DNA from: an uncultured Alphaproteobacteria bacterium
GTDB lineage: Bacteria; Pseudomonadota; Alphaproteobacteria; Reyranellales; Reyranellaceae
Assembly (NCBI GenBank): GCA_903929895.1
Contig: CAIYWM010000526.1
Location: 1-12,054, forward strand
Length of the DNA stretch: 12,054 nucleotides
Direction of reading: 5' to 3'
Part shown: piece after piece, positions 1-7,031 of the stretch
How the letters are laid out: each line of letters starts with the position of its first letter
Position numbering within the stretch: position 1 is the stretch's first letter
Notes under the pieces: model-generated
What the model was told of the DNA's origin: nothing
Database searches by the model: none
Seen by the model: only the letters and a program-made list of their open reading frames with translations
Made by a program: the position numbers and the translations under genes

Positions 1-725
1 AGGAGCTCTTCTCGTTCCGCCGCCGCATCCAGTTCATCTTCCAGGACCCGTATTCCTCGCTCAACCCGCGCATGACCGTGGCGGAGAGCATCGGCGAGCC
101 GCTGGTGATCCACGGCATCGGCGACGAGGCGTGGCGGCGCGAGATGATCGCCGAGCTTATGAAGCTGGTCGGCCTCGACGCGCGCTGGGCGGGGCGCTAC
201 CCGCATTCCTTCTCCGGCGGCCAGCGCCAGCGCATCGGCATCGCGCGCGCCCTGATCCTGAAGCCCAAGCTGGTGCTGTGCGACGAGCCGGTGTCGGCGC
301 TCGACGTCTCGATCCGCGCCCAGATCATCAATCTCCTGCTCGAACTCAAGGACGAGATGGGGCTGGCCTACATCATGATCAGCCACGATCTCGGCGTGGT
401 CGAGCATGTCAGCGACCGCGTGGCGGTGATGTATCTCGGCCGCATCGTCGAGCAGGGCGGCTGGCAGGAGATCTTCGAGAATCCGCGCCACCCCTACACG
501 CGCGCGCTGATCGCCGCGATCCCCGACCCGTTCCACCGGGCCGCGATCAGCGCCGACGCCAAGGCGCGCGGCGAGATCGCCAGCGCGCTCAACCCGCCCC
601 CGGGCTGCCATTTCAATCCGCGCTGCCCGCTGAAGGCCGATATCTGCACGACCGAGTATCCGTCGTTCGGCGAGGTCTCGCCCGGCCATCGCGCGGCTTG
701 TCATTTCCGCGATCGCGTGGGTTGA
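1..725 (+). CDS. Oligopeptide/dipeptide ABC transporter ATP-binding protein (OppF/DppF-like), 5'-truncated by the window
   Basis: This is the cytoplasmic ATPase subunit that powers an oligopeptide- or dipeptide-type importer. The frame is open from base 3 and starts in the Q-loop region ([11 protein letters not shown]), so the Walker A and roughly the first 80-90 residues lie upstream. The ATG at 72 is internal and not the start. The ABC signature [15 protein letters not shown], Walker [13 protein letters not shown] and the H-loop ISHDLG follow in order. The C-terminal oligo_HPY extension ([14 protein letters not shown], then a cysteine-rich [15 protein letters not shown]) is diagnostic of the Opp/Dpp branch and of the F-type rather than sugar-type ATPases. 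The matching permeases and the D-type ATPase would be expected upstream. The stop TGA (723-725) is 15 bases before the cyclase and in the same reading frame. The substrate cannot be told; peptides, nickel or glutathione are all known for this branch. Confidence 0.95.
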   Translation, partial: ELFSFRRRIQFIFQDPYSSLNPRMTVAESIGEPLVIHGIGDEAWRREMIAELMKLVGLDARWAGRYPHSFSGGQRQRIGIARALILKPKLVLCDEPVSALDVSIRAQIINLLLELKDEMGLAYIMISHDLGVVEHVSDRVAVMYLGRIVEQGGWQEIFENPRHPYTRALIAAIPDPFHRAAISADAKARGEIASALNPPPGCHFNPRCPLKADICTTEYPSFGEVSPGHRAACHFRDRVG

Positions 726-742
726 TGGGGCAATCGCCCCAT
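725..742 (+). promoter_or_regulatory. Hairpin covering the cyclase start codon
   Basis: ATGGGGC (725-731), loop AATC, GCCCCAT (736-742) forms a perfect 7-bp stem with a 4-base loop. It begins on the last base of the upstream ATPase stop codon and includes the first two bases of the cyclase ATG at 741. No Shine-Dalgarno sequence is visible before that ATG, so a folded mRNA would hide the only start. There is no T-run after it, which argues against an intrinsic terminator. A role in limiting or coupling translation is inference. Confidence 0.4.
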
Positions 743-1958
743 GACTCCCCTCGACACCAATATCCTGCTCGACTGGATCGTTCGCCGCGGCCTCGACGGC
801 GTCGACGAGGCTCAGCTCCTGCGCGAGTTCTGCGAGAAGTGCCGCGAAGCAGGCCTCATGCTGTCGCGCGCGCTGTCCTTCATCGACACGCTGCACCCCG
901 TCCATGAAGGCCGCATCTACCGTTGGCGCGACGATTCCGTCGAGGAAGAGGCGGCCACCGACTATGCGCGAACTGATCAGGGCGGTCCCGCCGCCGAATC
1001 CTGGCAACGCAGCCCGTTCTTCCATCTGCTGCAGACCGGCGAGGAGGAGCTGCGCCGCCGCATCGGCTTCGGCGAGGCCCCGGACTTCAGCATCATCCAG
1101 GAGATGAAGGACCTCGGTCACACCGACTACATCGTCTTCATCCACCGCTTTGCCGGCGACACCAAGATCGGCGACATGGATGGCGTCTATTCGGCCTGGT
1201 CGACGCGCCATTCCGAGGGCTTCAGCGATGCCAATGTCGTCGCGCTCCGCCGCCTGGTGCCGGCGCTGGCGCTCGCCCTCAAGAGTGCCGCCCTGGCGCG
1301 CATCGCCGACACGCTGGTCCGGGTCTATCTCGGACGCGACGCCGGCCGGCGGGTGCTGGAGGGCAGCATCCAGCGCGGCGTCGCCGACCGGGTCGAGGCG
1401 GCGCTGTGGTTCTCCGACCTGCGCAGCTACACCGCCATCACCGACACGGCCAAGCCCAGCGAGATCATCCCGCTGCTGAACGATTATGCCGAGGCAGTGA
1501 TCACCTCGATCCACGAGGCCGGTGGCGACGTGCTCAAGCTGATCGGCGACGGCACGCTCGCGGTCTTCCGCGCCGACGATCCGGCCGAGGCCTGCCGGTG
1601 CGCATTGCGCGCCGAGGAGAATTTGCGAGTCCGGATGACGGAGCTGAACGAGCGCCGCCTCGCCGCGGAGCAACCGGTTCCGACGGCCTATATCGGCCTG
1701 CATATCGGTGAAGTCTTCTACGGCAATATCGGCAGCTTCGACCGTCTCGACTTCACCGTCGTGGGACCCGCGGTCAACGAGACCAGCCGAATCGCTTCGA
1801 TGTGCCGCTCGGTCGACCGGCCCATCCTCGTCTCCTCGACCTTTGCCGACGCGCTTCCCGCGGAGGAACGCGTGCGTCTTGTTTCCGTCGGCCGCTTCGC
1901 GCTGCGCGGCGTCGGCAAAGCGCAGGACCTGTTCACCATCGATCCGGAACTGCTCTGA
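741..1958 (+). CDS. Class IIIb adenylate/guanylate cyclase with uncharacterised N-terminal domain
   Basis: The product (405 aa) should make cyclic AMP (or cGMP) from the NTP in the cytoplasm. The C-terminal half from about residue 218 is a class III catalytic domain. It has metal-binding D226 (FSDLRSYT) and D270 (LIGDG), the purine-selecting lysine K266, and N346 and R350 (NETSR), which stabilise the transition state. T339 (DFTVVG) sits where class IIIa enzymes have Asp, which marks class IIIb, a group that includes bicarbonate-responsive enzymes. All catalytic positions are present, so the domain looks active. Residues 1-217 have no membrane segment or signal peptide and match no domain I can name with certainty; an input or sensor role, possibly GAF-like, is inference. 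ATG 741 is the first start after the upstream stop and lies in a hairpin. Conserved-looking sequence starts close to it ([10 protein letters not shown]), so a much later start is unlikely. Confidence 0.9.
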   Translation: MTPLDTNILLDWIVRRGLDGVDEAQLLREFCEKCREAGLMLSRALSFIDTLHPVHEGRIYRWRDDSVEEEAATDYARTDQGGPAAESWQRSPFFHLLQTGEEELRRRIGFGEAPDFSIIQEMKDLGHTDYIVFIHRFAGDTKIGDMDGVYSAWSTRHSEGFSDANVVALRRLVPALALALKSAALARIADTLVRVYLGRDAGRRVLEGSIQRGVADRVEAALWFSDLRSYTAITDTAKPSEIIPLLNDYAEAVITSIHEAGGDVLKLIGDGTLAVFRADDPAEACRCALRAEENLRVRMTELNERRLAAEQPVPTAYIGLHIGEVFYGNIGSFDRLDFTVVGPAVNETSRIASMCRSVDRPILVSSTFADALPAEERVRLVSVGRFALRGVGKAQDLFTIDPELL

Positions 1959-1982
1959 CCCCTCATACGATTGCCGATGGCA

Positions 1983-2000
1983 CGAACGCTGCTACGTTCG
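1983..2000. promoter_or_regulatory. Small inverted repeat upstream of dps
   Basis: CGAACG (1983-1988) and CGTTCG (1995-2000) are perfect inverted repeats around a 6-base centre, in the 67-bp gap between the cyclase and dps. The position suits an operator for a dimeric repressor or a weak hairpin. Dps genes are often under oxidative-stress, iron or LexA control, but this spacing (GAAC-N8-GTTC) does not match the alphaproteobacterial LexA box I know (GTTC-N7-GTTC). The regulator is therefore unassigned, and chance is possible with a 6-bp arm. Confidence 0.25.
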
Positions 2001-2025
2001 CGCCCTGACCCAAGAGGAGCAGCCC

Positions 2026-2508
2026 ATGGCCAAGACGCCCGCCATCTCGATCGGCATCAAGGAAGCGGACCGCAAGAAGATCGCCGACGGCCTCAGCCAC
2101 CTGCTGGCCGACACCTACACGCTCTATCTCACGACCCACAATTTCCACTGGAACGTCACCGGGCCGATGTTCACGTCGCTCCACACGATGTTCATGACCC
2201 AGTACACCGAGCTCTGGAACGCGGTCGATCCGATCGCCGAGCGCATCCGCTCGCTGGGCTATCCCGCCCCCGGGTCCTATGGCCAGTTCGGCAAGTTGAG
2301 TTCACTCGCCGACGCGCCGGCCAAGCCGCCGAAGGCACTCGAGATGGTGAGCATCCTCGTCACCGGCCACGAAGCGGTGGCGCGAACTGCCCGTGGAATA
2401 TTCCCGGTGGCCGACAAGGCCGGCGACGAGCCGACGGCCGATCTTCTGACCCAGCGACTGACCGTGCACGAACAGTCGGCCTGGATGCTGCGCTCGCTGC
2501 TGGAGTAG
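2026..2508 (+). CDS. dps: Dps family DNA-protection/ferritin-like protein
   Basis: Dps proteins form 12-subunit shells that oxidise and store iron with hydrogen peroxide and often coat DNA in stress or starvation. The 160-aa product has the usual Dps length. The inter-subunit ferroxidase ligands are all present with the spacing of E. coli Dps: H41 (NFHWNV), H53 (SLHTMF), D68 and E72 (DPIAERI). The start ATG 2026 is chosen because a good ribosome site, AGAGGAG at 2013-2019, sits six bases before it and the protein begins like other Dps ([11 protein letters not shown]). The open frame continues further upstream but that part overlaps the cyclase gene. The N-terminus has only a few lysines (K3, K12, K17, K18), so DNA binding cannot be decided from sequence. 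The gene stands alone, followed by a 130-bp gap, so it is probably the last gene of its transcription unit. Confidence 0.95.
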   Translation: MAKTPAISIGIKEADRKKIADGLSHLLADTYTLYLTTHNFHWNVTGPMFTSLHTMFMTQYTELWNAVDPIAERIRSLGYPAPGSYGQFGKLSSLADAPAKPPKALEMVSILVTGHEAVARTARGIFPVADKAGDEPTADLLTQRLTVHEQSAWMLRSLLE

Positions 2509-2518
2509 GACTCGCCAA

Positions 2519-2535
2519 GCGAGATCATATCTCGC
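2519..2535. promoter_or_regulatory. Perfect inverted repeat between dps and the sugar ABC operon
   Basis: GCGAGAT (2519-2525) and ATCTCGC (2529-2535) pair perfectly around a 3-base CAT centre, 10 bases after the dps stop. It could be an operator for the ABC operon, since it lies about 25 bases before the best promoter-like sequence, or a weak terminator hairpin for dps. The run after it is CCATAAAAATT, not a T-tract, so an intrinsic terminator on the plus strand is not well supported. I cannot name the binding protein. Confidence 0.4.
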
Positions 2536-2558
2536 CCATAAAAATTCCGGATCCCGGC

Positions 2559-2588
2559 TTGCGCAGCATCCCTGCAGATGCCTACGAT
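2559..2588 (+). promoter_or_regulatory. Possible sigma-70-type promoter for the sugar ABC operon
   Basis: TTGCGC (2559-2564) and TACGAT (2583-2588) are separated by 18 bases and sit about 50 bases before the binding-protein start. The -10 matches four of six consensus bases and the -35 only its TTG. A second small inverted repeat, GCATC (2566-2570) and GATGC (2577-2581), lies in the spacer where an operator could block polymerase. This is a weak match made by eye. A promoter is expected somewhere in the 2509-2638 gap because the next gene starts a new operon. Confidence 0.25.
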
Positions 2589-2638
2589 GAGGGCAATACA
2601 AAGCCGTCCAATGAGGCGGCAGTCCTTGGGAGGACAAC

Positions 2639-3958
2639 ATGGCCAAGTCGAAGCGTCGTAGCGTGCTTAAGCTTGCTGGCGGCGCTGCCGCTGCGTCCAT
2701 GGGCGGCATGGCCGCCATTCTGGCAACGGGCCGCATGCCGGCCTTTGCCCAACAGAGAACGGTCCACTGGCTCAAGTGGGTCGACTTCGTGCCGGCCTCG
2801 GACACGCTGCTGCGCAGGGAAATGCTGCCCGAAGCCGAGAAGGCACTGGGCGTCAAGATCAACCTCGAGACGGTCAATGGCAATGATCTGCAACCGCGGG
2901 TGACCGCGGGCATCCAGTCGGGCGCCGGTCCCGACCTGATCATGGCTTTCAACAACCAGACCTATCTCTACGCCAACAGCGTCGTCGATCTGACCGAGAT
3001 CGCCGAGGCCGTCGGCAAGGAGCAGGGCGGCATGTACAAGTACGCCCGCGCTGTCTGCAGCGACGGCAAGATGTTCATGGGCATGCCCTGGGCGGTGATC
3101 GGCGGCATGATCGCCTATCGCAAGTCATGGTTCGAGGAAGCCGGCGCCACCAAGTTCCCCGAGACGTGGGAGCAGTACCGCGAACTCGGCAAGAAGCTGA
3201 AGGCAAAGGGCCGGCCGATCGGCCAGACTCTGGGCCATACGTTCGGCGACGCGCCGGGCTTCACCTATCCCTACCTTTGGTCGTGGGGCGGCATGGAGGT
3301 CGATCCCTCCGGCAAGGTGATCATGAACAGCAAGGAGACGCTGGAATCGGTGAAGTTCATGCAGGGCTTCTGGAAGGACGCCCATGACGAGGGCGGGCTC
3401 GCCTGGGACGACACCAACAACAACCGTGCCTTCCTGTCACAAACGGTCTCCGCGACGCTGAATGGCGCGTCGATCTACATCGAAACGCTGCGCAAGCCCG
3501 ACCAGTACAAGACCGAGAAGGGCGCGCCGATGCACACCGACATCCTGCATTCGCCGCTGCCCAAGGGACCGGCCGGCCAGTTCGGCTTTCATCTGCTGCA
3601 GTCGCACATGCTGATGAAGTACTCGAAGAACCAGGACCCCGCGAAGGAGTTCCTGAAGTGGATCCACACCGAGAAGAACTTCGAGAGGTGGTTCGTCTCG
3701 CAGAAGGGCTTTGCCACGCCCTGCACCGAGAAGTGGGAAGGCCACAAGGTCTGGACCGACGATCCCGTGATGGCGCCCTTCAAGGTCGCGGCGAGGCTCG
3801 GCCAGGCGCCGGGCCATGCCGGCCCTCCGAACGCCAAGGCGGCGGAGGCCCTGTCGAAGTACATCGTCACCGACATGTACGCCAAGGCCGTTCAGGGCAT
3901 GCCCGCCGAGGACGCGGTGAAGTGGGCCGACGCCGAACTCAAGAAGATCTACGTCTGA
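2639..3958 (+). CDS. CUT1-type ABC transporter sugar-binding protein, Tat-exported
   Basis: This is the periplasmic receptor (439 aa) of the importer encoded by the next three genes; it captures the substrate and docks on the permeases. The N-terminus KRRSVLK (residues 5-11), followed by a hydrophobic stretch and AFA before Q38, is a twin-arginine signal peptide with cleavage predicted after A37, so the protein is probably exported folded. The remainder has the length and style of family 1 extracellular solute-binding proteins: VTAGIQSGAGPDLIMAF near residues 86-102, an aromatic-rich middle (YPYLWSWGG), and PAKEFLKWI near the C-terminus. The start is fixed by a strong ribosome site, GGAGG at 2629-2633, five bases before the ATG. 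A sugar, polyol or glycoside ligand is expected from the family; the exact ligand cannot be read from the sequence. Confidence 0.92.
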   Translation: MAKSKRRSVLKLAGGAAAASMGGMAAILATGRMPAFAQQRTVHWLKWVDFVPASDTLLRREMLPEAEKALGVKINLETVNGNDLQPRVTAGIQSGAGPDLIMAFNNQTYLYANSVVDLTEIAEAVGKEQGGMYKYARAVCSDGKMFMGMPWAVIGGMIAYRKSWFEEAGATKFPETWEQYRELGKKLKAKGRPIGQTLGHTFGDAPGFTYPYLWSWGGMEVDPSGKVIMNSKETLESVKFMQGFWKDAHDEGGLAWDDTNNNRAFLSQTVSATLNGASIYIETLRKPDQYKTEKGAPMHTDILHSPLPKGPAGQFGFHLLQSHMLMKYSKNQDPAKEFLKWIHTEKNFERWFVSQKGFATPCTEKWEGHKVWTDDPVMAPFKVAARLGQAPGHAGPPNAKAAEALSKYIVTDMYAKAVQGMPAEDAVKWADAELKKIYV

Positions 3959-3986
3959 TCCCGGCCCCGTAGACGGCGTCCGGACC

Positions 3987-4913
3987 ATGGCTGTAACCGC
4001 ACTCGCGACCGGGGAGGGCAAGCGTCCCTCCCGGCTGCGACGCCTCGAGGACGAGCGCTGGCTGGCGCTCGCCCTTCTCACGCCGACGGCTGTGCTGCTC
4101 GGCCTGTTCATCGCCTACCCGTTCGTCGAAGGCGTGCTGCTGTCGCTCAGCAGCACCCGCGTCGGTCAGCCCGGAACTTTCGTCGGTCTGAAGAACTTCC
4201 AGAAAATCTGGAACGACAGCATCTTCCACACGACCATGTGGAACACGTTCTGGTACACGGGCGTGACGACGGTATTCAAGCTGGCGCTCGGCCTTTGGCT
4301 GGCGCTCCTGCTCAACCGGCATTTCAGGGGCAAGGCGATCATCCGCGCCTTCATCCTGCTGCCCTTCATCATCCCGACGGTGCTGTCGACCTTCGCCTGG
4401 AAGTGGATGTTCGACCCGACCTTCAGCGTCATCAACTGGACGCTGTTCCAGTTGGGCCTGATCACCACCCGGATCAACTGGCTGGGCGACCCCGACCTCG
4501 CCATGACGTCGATCATCGTGATCAACGTCTGGCGCGGCGTGCCGTTCTTCGCCATCACCCTGCTGGCCGGCCTGCAGACCATCAGCCCGGAGCTCCACGA
4601 GGCCGCGGCCATCGACGGCGCGCGGCCCTGGTCGCGCTTCTGGCATGTGACCTGGCCTTTGCTGATGCCTGTAACGCTGGTGGTGGTGCTGTTCTCGGTC
4701 ATCCAGACCTTCGCGGATTTCCAGCTGGTCTACGTCATGACCGGCGGCGGTCCCGCCAACGCCACCCACCTCTTCGCCACCTATGCCTACCAGCTCGGTA
4801 TCGGAACCGGCTTGCTGGCCGAGGGCGCTGCGATCTCGCTCGCGATGTTCCCGTTCCTCTTCGTCATCGTGGTGGTGCAGCTCCTCTACATTCGCAGGGT
4901 GGAAACCAGATGA
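3987..4913 (+). CDS. CUT1-type sugar ABC transporter permease (MalF/UgpA-like)
   Basis: This 308-aa inner-membrane protein is one of the two channel subunits. Six hydrophobic segments can be seen at about residues 26-50, 87-110, 118-140, 172-196, 223-247 and 280-302. The cytoplasmic loop EAAAIDGARPWSRFW (205-219) is the EAA motif that docks on the ATPase, and MTGGGP at 251-256 is typical of the MalF/UgpA side of the family. It lacks the large periplasmic domain of E. coli MalF, so it resembles the shorter UgpA-like proteins. It begins 28 bases after the binding protein; no clear Shine-Dalgarno precedes ATG 3987, but no better in-frame start lies upstream and the first membrane segment leaves little room downstream. 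The stop TGA overlaps an ATG at 4910 (ATGA) that opens a six-codon frame into the next permease. Confidence 0.93.
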   Translation: MAVTALATGEGKRPSRLRRLEDERWLALALLTPTAVLLGLFIAYPFVEGVLLSLSSTRVGQPGTFVGLKNFQKIWNDSIFHTTMWNTFWYTGVTTVFKLALGLWLALLLNRHFRGKAIIRAFILLPFIIPTVLSTFAWKWMFDPTFSVINWTLFQLGLITTRINWLGDPDLAMTSIIVINVWRGVPFFAITLLAGLQTISPELHEAAAIDGARPWSRFWHVTWPLLMPVTLVVVLFSVIQTFADFQLVYVMTGGGPANATHLFATYAYQLGIGTGLLAEGAAISLAMFPFLFVIVVVQLLYIRRVETR

Positions 4914-4930
4914 GCCGGGAGACCCGCTGA
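4910..4930 (+). CDS. Six-codon open frame (MSRETR) bridging the two permease genes
   Basis: ATG at 4910 overlaps the stop of the first permease as ATGA, reads six codons (MSRETR) and ends at TGA 4928-4930. That stop in turn overlaps the ATG of the second permease (TGATG, 4928-4932). The frame is perfectly placed to pass terminating ribosomes from one permease to the next. A second reading is that ATG 4910 was the original permease start and a single-base loss between 4925 and 4930 broke the frame. Insertion of one base would join MSRETR to the second permease. Neither can be proved from one sequence. Confidence 0.3.
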   Translation: MSRETR

Positions 4931-5781
4931 TGATCGAAGGCGCGATGTGGCGGCGATGGGTCTTCTACAACATCCCGCTGATCCTGTTCGTGTTCGTCCT
5001 GCTGTTCCCGTTCTACTGGATGATCATCACGACCTTCCGGCCGGACGGCGAACTCTACCGGCCGTGGAACGCCGTCAACTACATGCCGTTCTGGACCAAC
5101 AATCCGACCTTTGAACACATTCTCTACCTGTTCGAAGAGACCAACTTCATGCGCTGGATGTTCAACACGATGTTCATCGCGCTCGTGTCGACGGTGATCT
5201 CGCTGTTCTGCGGCGTCCTGGCGGGCTATGCGCTGGCCCGCCTCAACTTCCCCTATGCCGGCGGTCTCGGCACCGCGATCTTCATCACCTACCTGGTGCC
5301 GCAGACGCTGCTGTTCATTCCCCTGGCGGAGATCATCCGCAACTTCCAGCTCGGTGACACCCCGTGGTCGCTGATCCTGACCTATCCGACCTTCCTCATC
5401 CCCTTCTGCACCTGGCTGATGATGGGCTACTTCAAGGCCATCCCGAAGGAGCTGGAGGAGTGCGCGCGGATCGACGGCGCCTCGCGCTGGAAGGCGATGG
5501 TCTACATCGTCATCCCGGTCGCGGTACCCGGCATCCTGTCGTCGGGCATCATCGCCTTCACGCTGTCGTGGAACGAGTTCATCTACGCCCTGGTCTTCCT
5601 GTCCTCACCGGACCAGAAGACCGTCCCCGTCGGCGTCACCTCGGAGCTGATCCGCGGCGACGTGTTCTTCTGGGGTCCGCTGATGGCCGGCGCCCTGCTG
5701 GGCTCGATCCCTGTCGCCATCGTCTATTCATTCTTCGTCGAACACTACGTCTCGGGCCTCACCGGGTCGGTCAAGGGATAA
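4930..5781 (+). CDS. CUT1-type sugar ABC transporter permease (MalG/UgpE-like)
   Basis: This 283-aa protein is the second channel subunit, pairing with the preceding permease in the inner membrane. Hydrophobic segments lie at about residues 12-34, 79-104, 112-134, 146-168, 191-215 and 250-272. The EAA-type loop reads LEECARIDGASRWKAM (175-190), with Cys in place of the second Ala. FTLSWNEFIYAL (210-221) and the C-terminal EHYVSGLTGSVKG are hallmarks of MalG-type permeases. I chose ATG 4930, giving MIEGAMWRRW, because the frame before it runs into the first permease gene and TGATG coupling supports this start. A start at 4910 would need a frameshift. The stop is 6 bases before the ATPase gene, and the last codons contain that gene's ribosome site, AAGGGA at 5773-5778. 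Confidence 0.93.
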   Translation: MIEGAMWRRWVFYNIPLILFVFVLLFPFYWMIITTFRPDGELYRPWNAVNYMPFWTNNPTFEHILYLFEETNFMRWMFNTMFIALVSTVISLFCGVLAGYALARLNFPYAGGLGTAIFITYLVPQTLLFIPLAEIIRNFQLGDTPWSLILTYPTFLIPFCTWLMMGYFKAIPKELEECARIDGASRWKAMVYIVIPVAVPGILSSGIIAFTLSWNEFIYALVFLSSPDQKTVPVGVTSELIRGDVFFWGPLMAGALLGSIPVAIVYSFFVEHYVSGLTGSVKG

Positions 5782-5787
5782 CGCATC

Positions 5788-6879
5788 ATGGCCGAGGTCA
5801 GCATCCGCAAGCTCAACAAGATGTTCGACGTCACCCACGTGGTGAAAGACGTCGACCTCGAAATCCGCGACAAGGAGTTCGTCGTGCTGGTCGGCCCCTC
5901 CGGCTGCGGCAAGACCACGACCTTGCGCATGGTGGCCGGTCTCGAGGCCATCACCTCGGGCCAGATCCTGATCGACGATTCGGTGGTGAATGAGGTCCCG
6001 CCGATGGACCGCGACATCGCCATGGTCTTCCAGAACTACGCGCTCTATCCGCACATGAGCGTCGCCGGCAACATGGCCTTCGGCCTGAAGATGCGGAAGT
6101 TCGCCAAGCCGGAGATCGAGACGCGGATCAAGCGCGCCGCCGCCATCCTCGGCATCGAGAACCTGCTGGAACGCAAGCCGCGCCAGCTTTCCGGCGGTCA
6201 GCGCCAGAGGGTCGCGCTGGGCCGGGCGATCGTGCGCGACCCCAAGGTCTTCCTGTTCGACGAGCCGCTCTCCAACCTCGACGCCAAGCTGCGGGTTCAG
6301 ATGCGGGTGGAGCTCAAGAAGCTGCACGAGCGGCTGGGCACGACCGCGATCTACGTCACCCACGACCAGGTCGAGGCGATGACCCTCGGCGACAGGGTGG
6401 TGGTGATGAAGGACGGCTGGGTCCAGCAGGTCGGCGAGCCGCTCGAACTCTACAACACCCCGGCCAACCGCTTCGTCGCGGGTTTCATCGGTTCTCCGGC
6501 CATGAACTTCATCGAGGCGACGCTCGGTGAGAGCAACGGCGCCGTGGTGGCCGAGGCGCCCGGCCTTCGCCTCACTCTGCCCGGTCCCCTGGCCGCACGG
6601 GCCCGCGCCAAGGCCGGCCGCGCCATCACCCTCGGCATCCGCCCGGAAGACGTTCACGTCGCCACGGACTCCGATCCAGCCGAACTCTGCTTCGACGCGA
6701 TTGTCGAGGTCGTGGAACAGCTCGGCTCCGAGATCCTCCTCGATACGCGCGTCGGCCCCGCGACCGTGGTGGCCAGCGTCGAGCCCACGATGCGCATCCG
6801 CAGCAACGACAAACTGCGGATGTCCCTCAAGCCGGAGCGCCTGCACCTGTTCGACGCCGAGACCGAAGCGGCGATTTAG
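5788..6879 (+). CDS. CUT1-type sugar ABC transporter ATP-binding protein (MalK/UgpC-like)
   Basis: This 363-aa cytoplasmic ATPase energises the importer. Motifs appear in order: Walker A GPSGCGKT (36-43), Q-loop Q82 (FQNYALYPH), signature [14 protein letters not shown] (134-147), Walker B VFLFDEP (154-160), D-loop SNLD and H-loop H192 (THDQVEA). FIGSPAMNF (233-241) leads into a C-terminal TOBE/MalK regulatory domain with GIRPEDVH (283-290), as in MalK, UgpC and MsmK. The length is normal and no motif residue is missing, so the protein should be active. ATPases of this type often serve several sugar importers in the same cell, so it does not reveal the substrate. It is the last gene of the plus-strand operon; a nested palindrome follows the stop and the opposite gene cluster ends on the far side of it. 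Confidence 0.95.
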   Translation: MAEVSIRKLNKMFDVTHVVKDVDLEIRDKEFVVLVGPSGCGKTTTLRMVAGLEAITSGQILIDDSVVNEVPPMDRDIAMVFQNYALYPHMSVAGNMAFGLKMRKFAKPEIETRIKRAAAILGIENLLERKPRQLSGGQRQRVALGRAIVRDPKVFLFDEPLSNLDAKLRVQMRVELKKLHERLGTTAIYVTHDQVEAMTLGDRVVVMKDGWVQQVGEPLELYNTPANRFVAGFIGSPAMNFIEATLGESNGAVVAEAPGLRLTLPGPLAARARAKAGRAITLGIRPEDVHVATDSDPAELCFDAIVEVVEQLGSEILLDTRVGPATVVASVEPTMRIRSNDKLRMSLKPERLHLFDAETEAAI

Positions 6880-6890
6880 ATCGATAACAT

Positions 6891-7018
6891 CCGTCGTCTC
6901 GACCGGAGCGCCGAAGGCGCGCAGTGGAGAGACCTTGTCTCGACCACAAGTGGGCGAATCGTAGAGAAAAGGTCTCTCCACTGCGCCTCGCTACGCGAGG
7001 CTTCGGTCGAGACGACGG
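6891..7018. repeat. Nested inverted repeat between convergent genes; REP-like palindrome, possible bidirectional terminator
   Basis: The 128-bp element fills most of the 152-bp gap between the ATPase and phosphatase stops. The outer arms are a perfect 15-bp pair, CCGTCGTCTCGACCG (6891-6905) with 7004-7018. The inner arms are a perfect 18-bp pair, GCGCAGTGGAGAGACCTT (6919-6936) with 6969-6986. Between outer and inner arms, each side has its own small hairpin: GCGCC-GAA-GGCGC at 6908-6920 and GCCTCGC-TAC-GCGAGGC at 6985-7001. The 32-base centre repeats GTCTCGACC (6937-6945) from the outer arm. The whole could fold as a cruciform or cloverleaf. No T-tract is seen. The layout, and its TCTCGACC...GGAGAGACC theme, looks like multicopy extragenic palindromes, but the copy number in this genome is unknown. 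Confidence 0.75.
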
Positions 7019-7031
7019 GCCCTTCTGCGCT

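Noticed and set aside
72..74. ATG 72 as the start of the first ATPase
   Set aside because: The frame is open upstream and encodes the family's Q-loop ([11 protein letters not shown]) before this ATG, so the gene begins outside the window.
1984..1999. LexA-type SOS box upstream of dps
   Set aside because: The element reads GAAC-N8-GTTC, whereas the alphaproteobacterial box I know is a direct GTTC-N7-GTTC type; the spacing and orientation do not match.
6924..7031. Small coding sequence in the gap between the convergent operons
   Set aside because: Open frames here run through both arms of the nested palindrome and into antisense of the phosphatase. The DNA is explained by the repeat structure.
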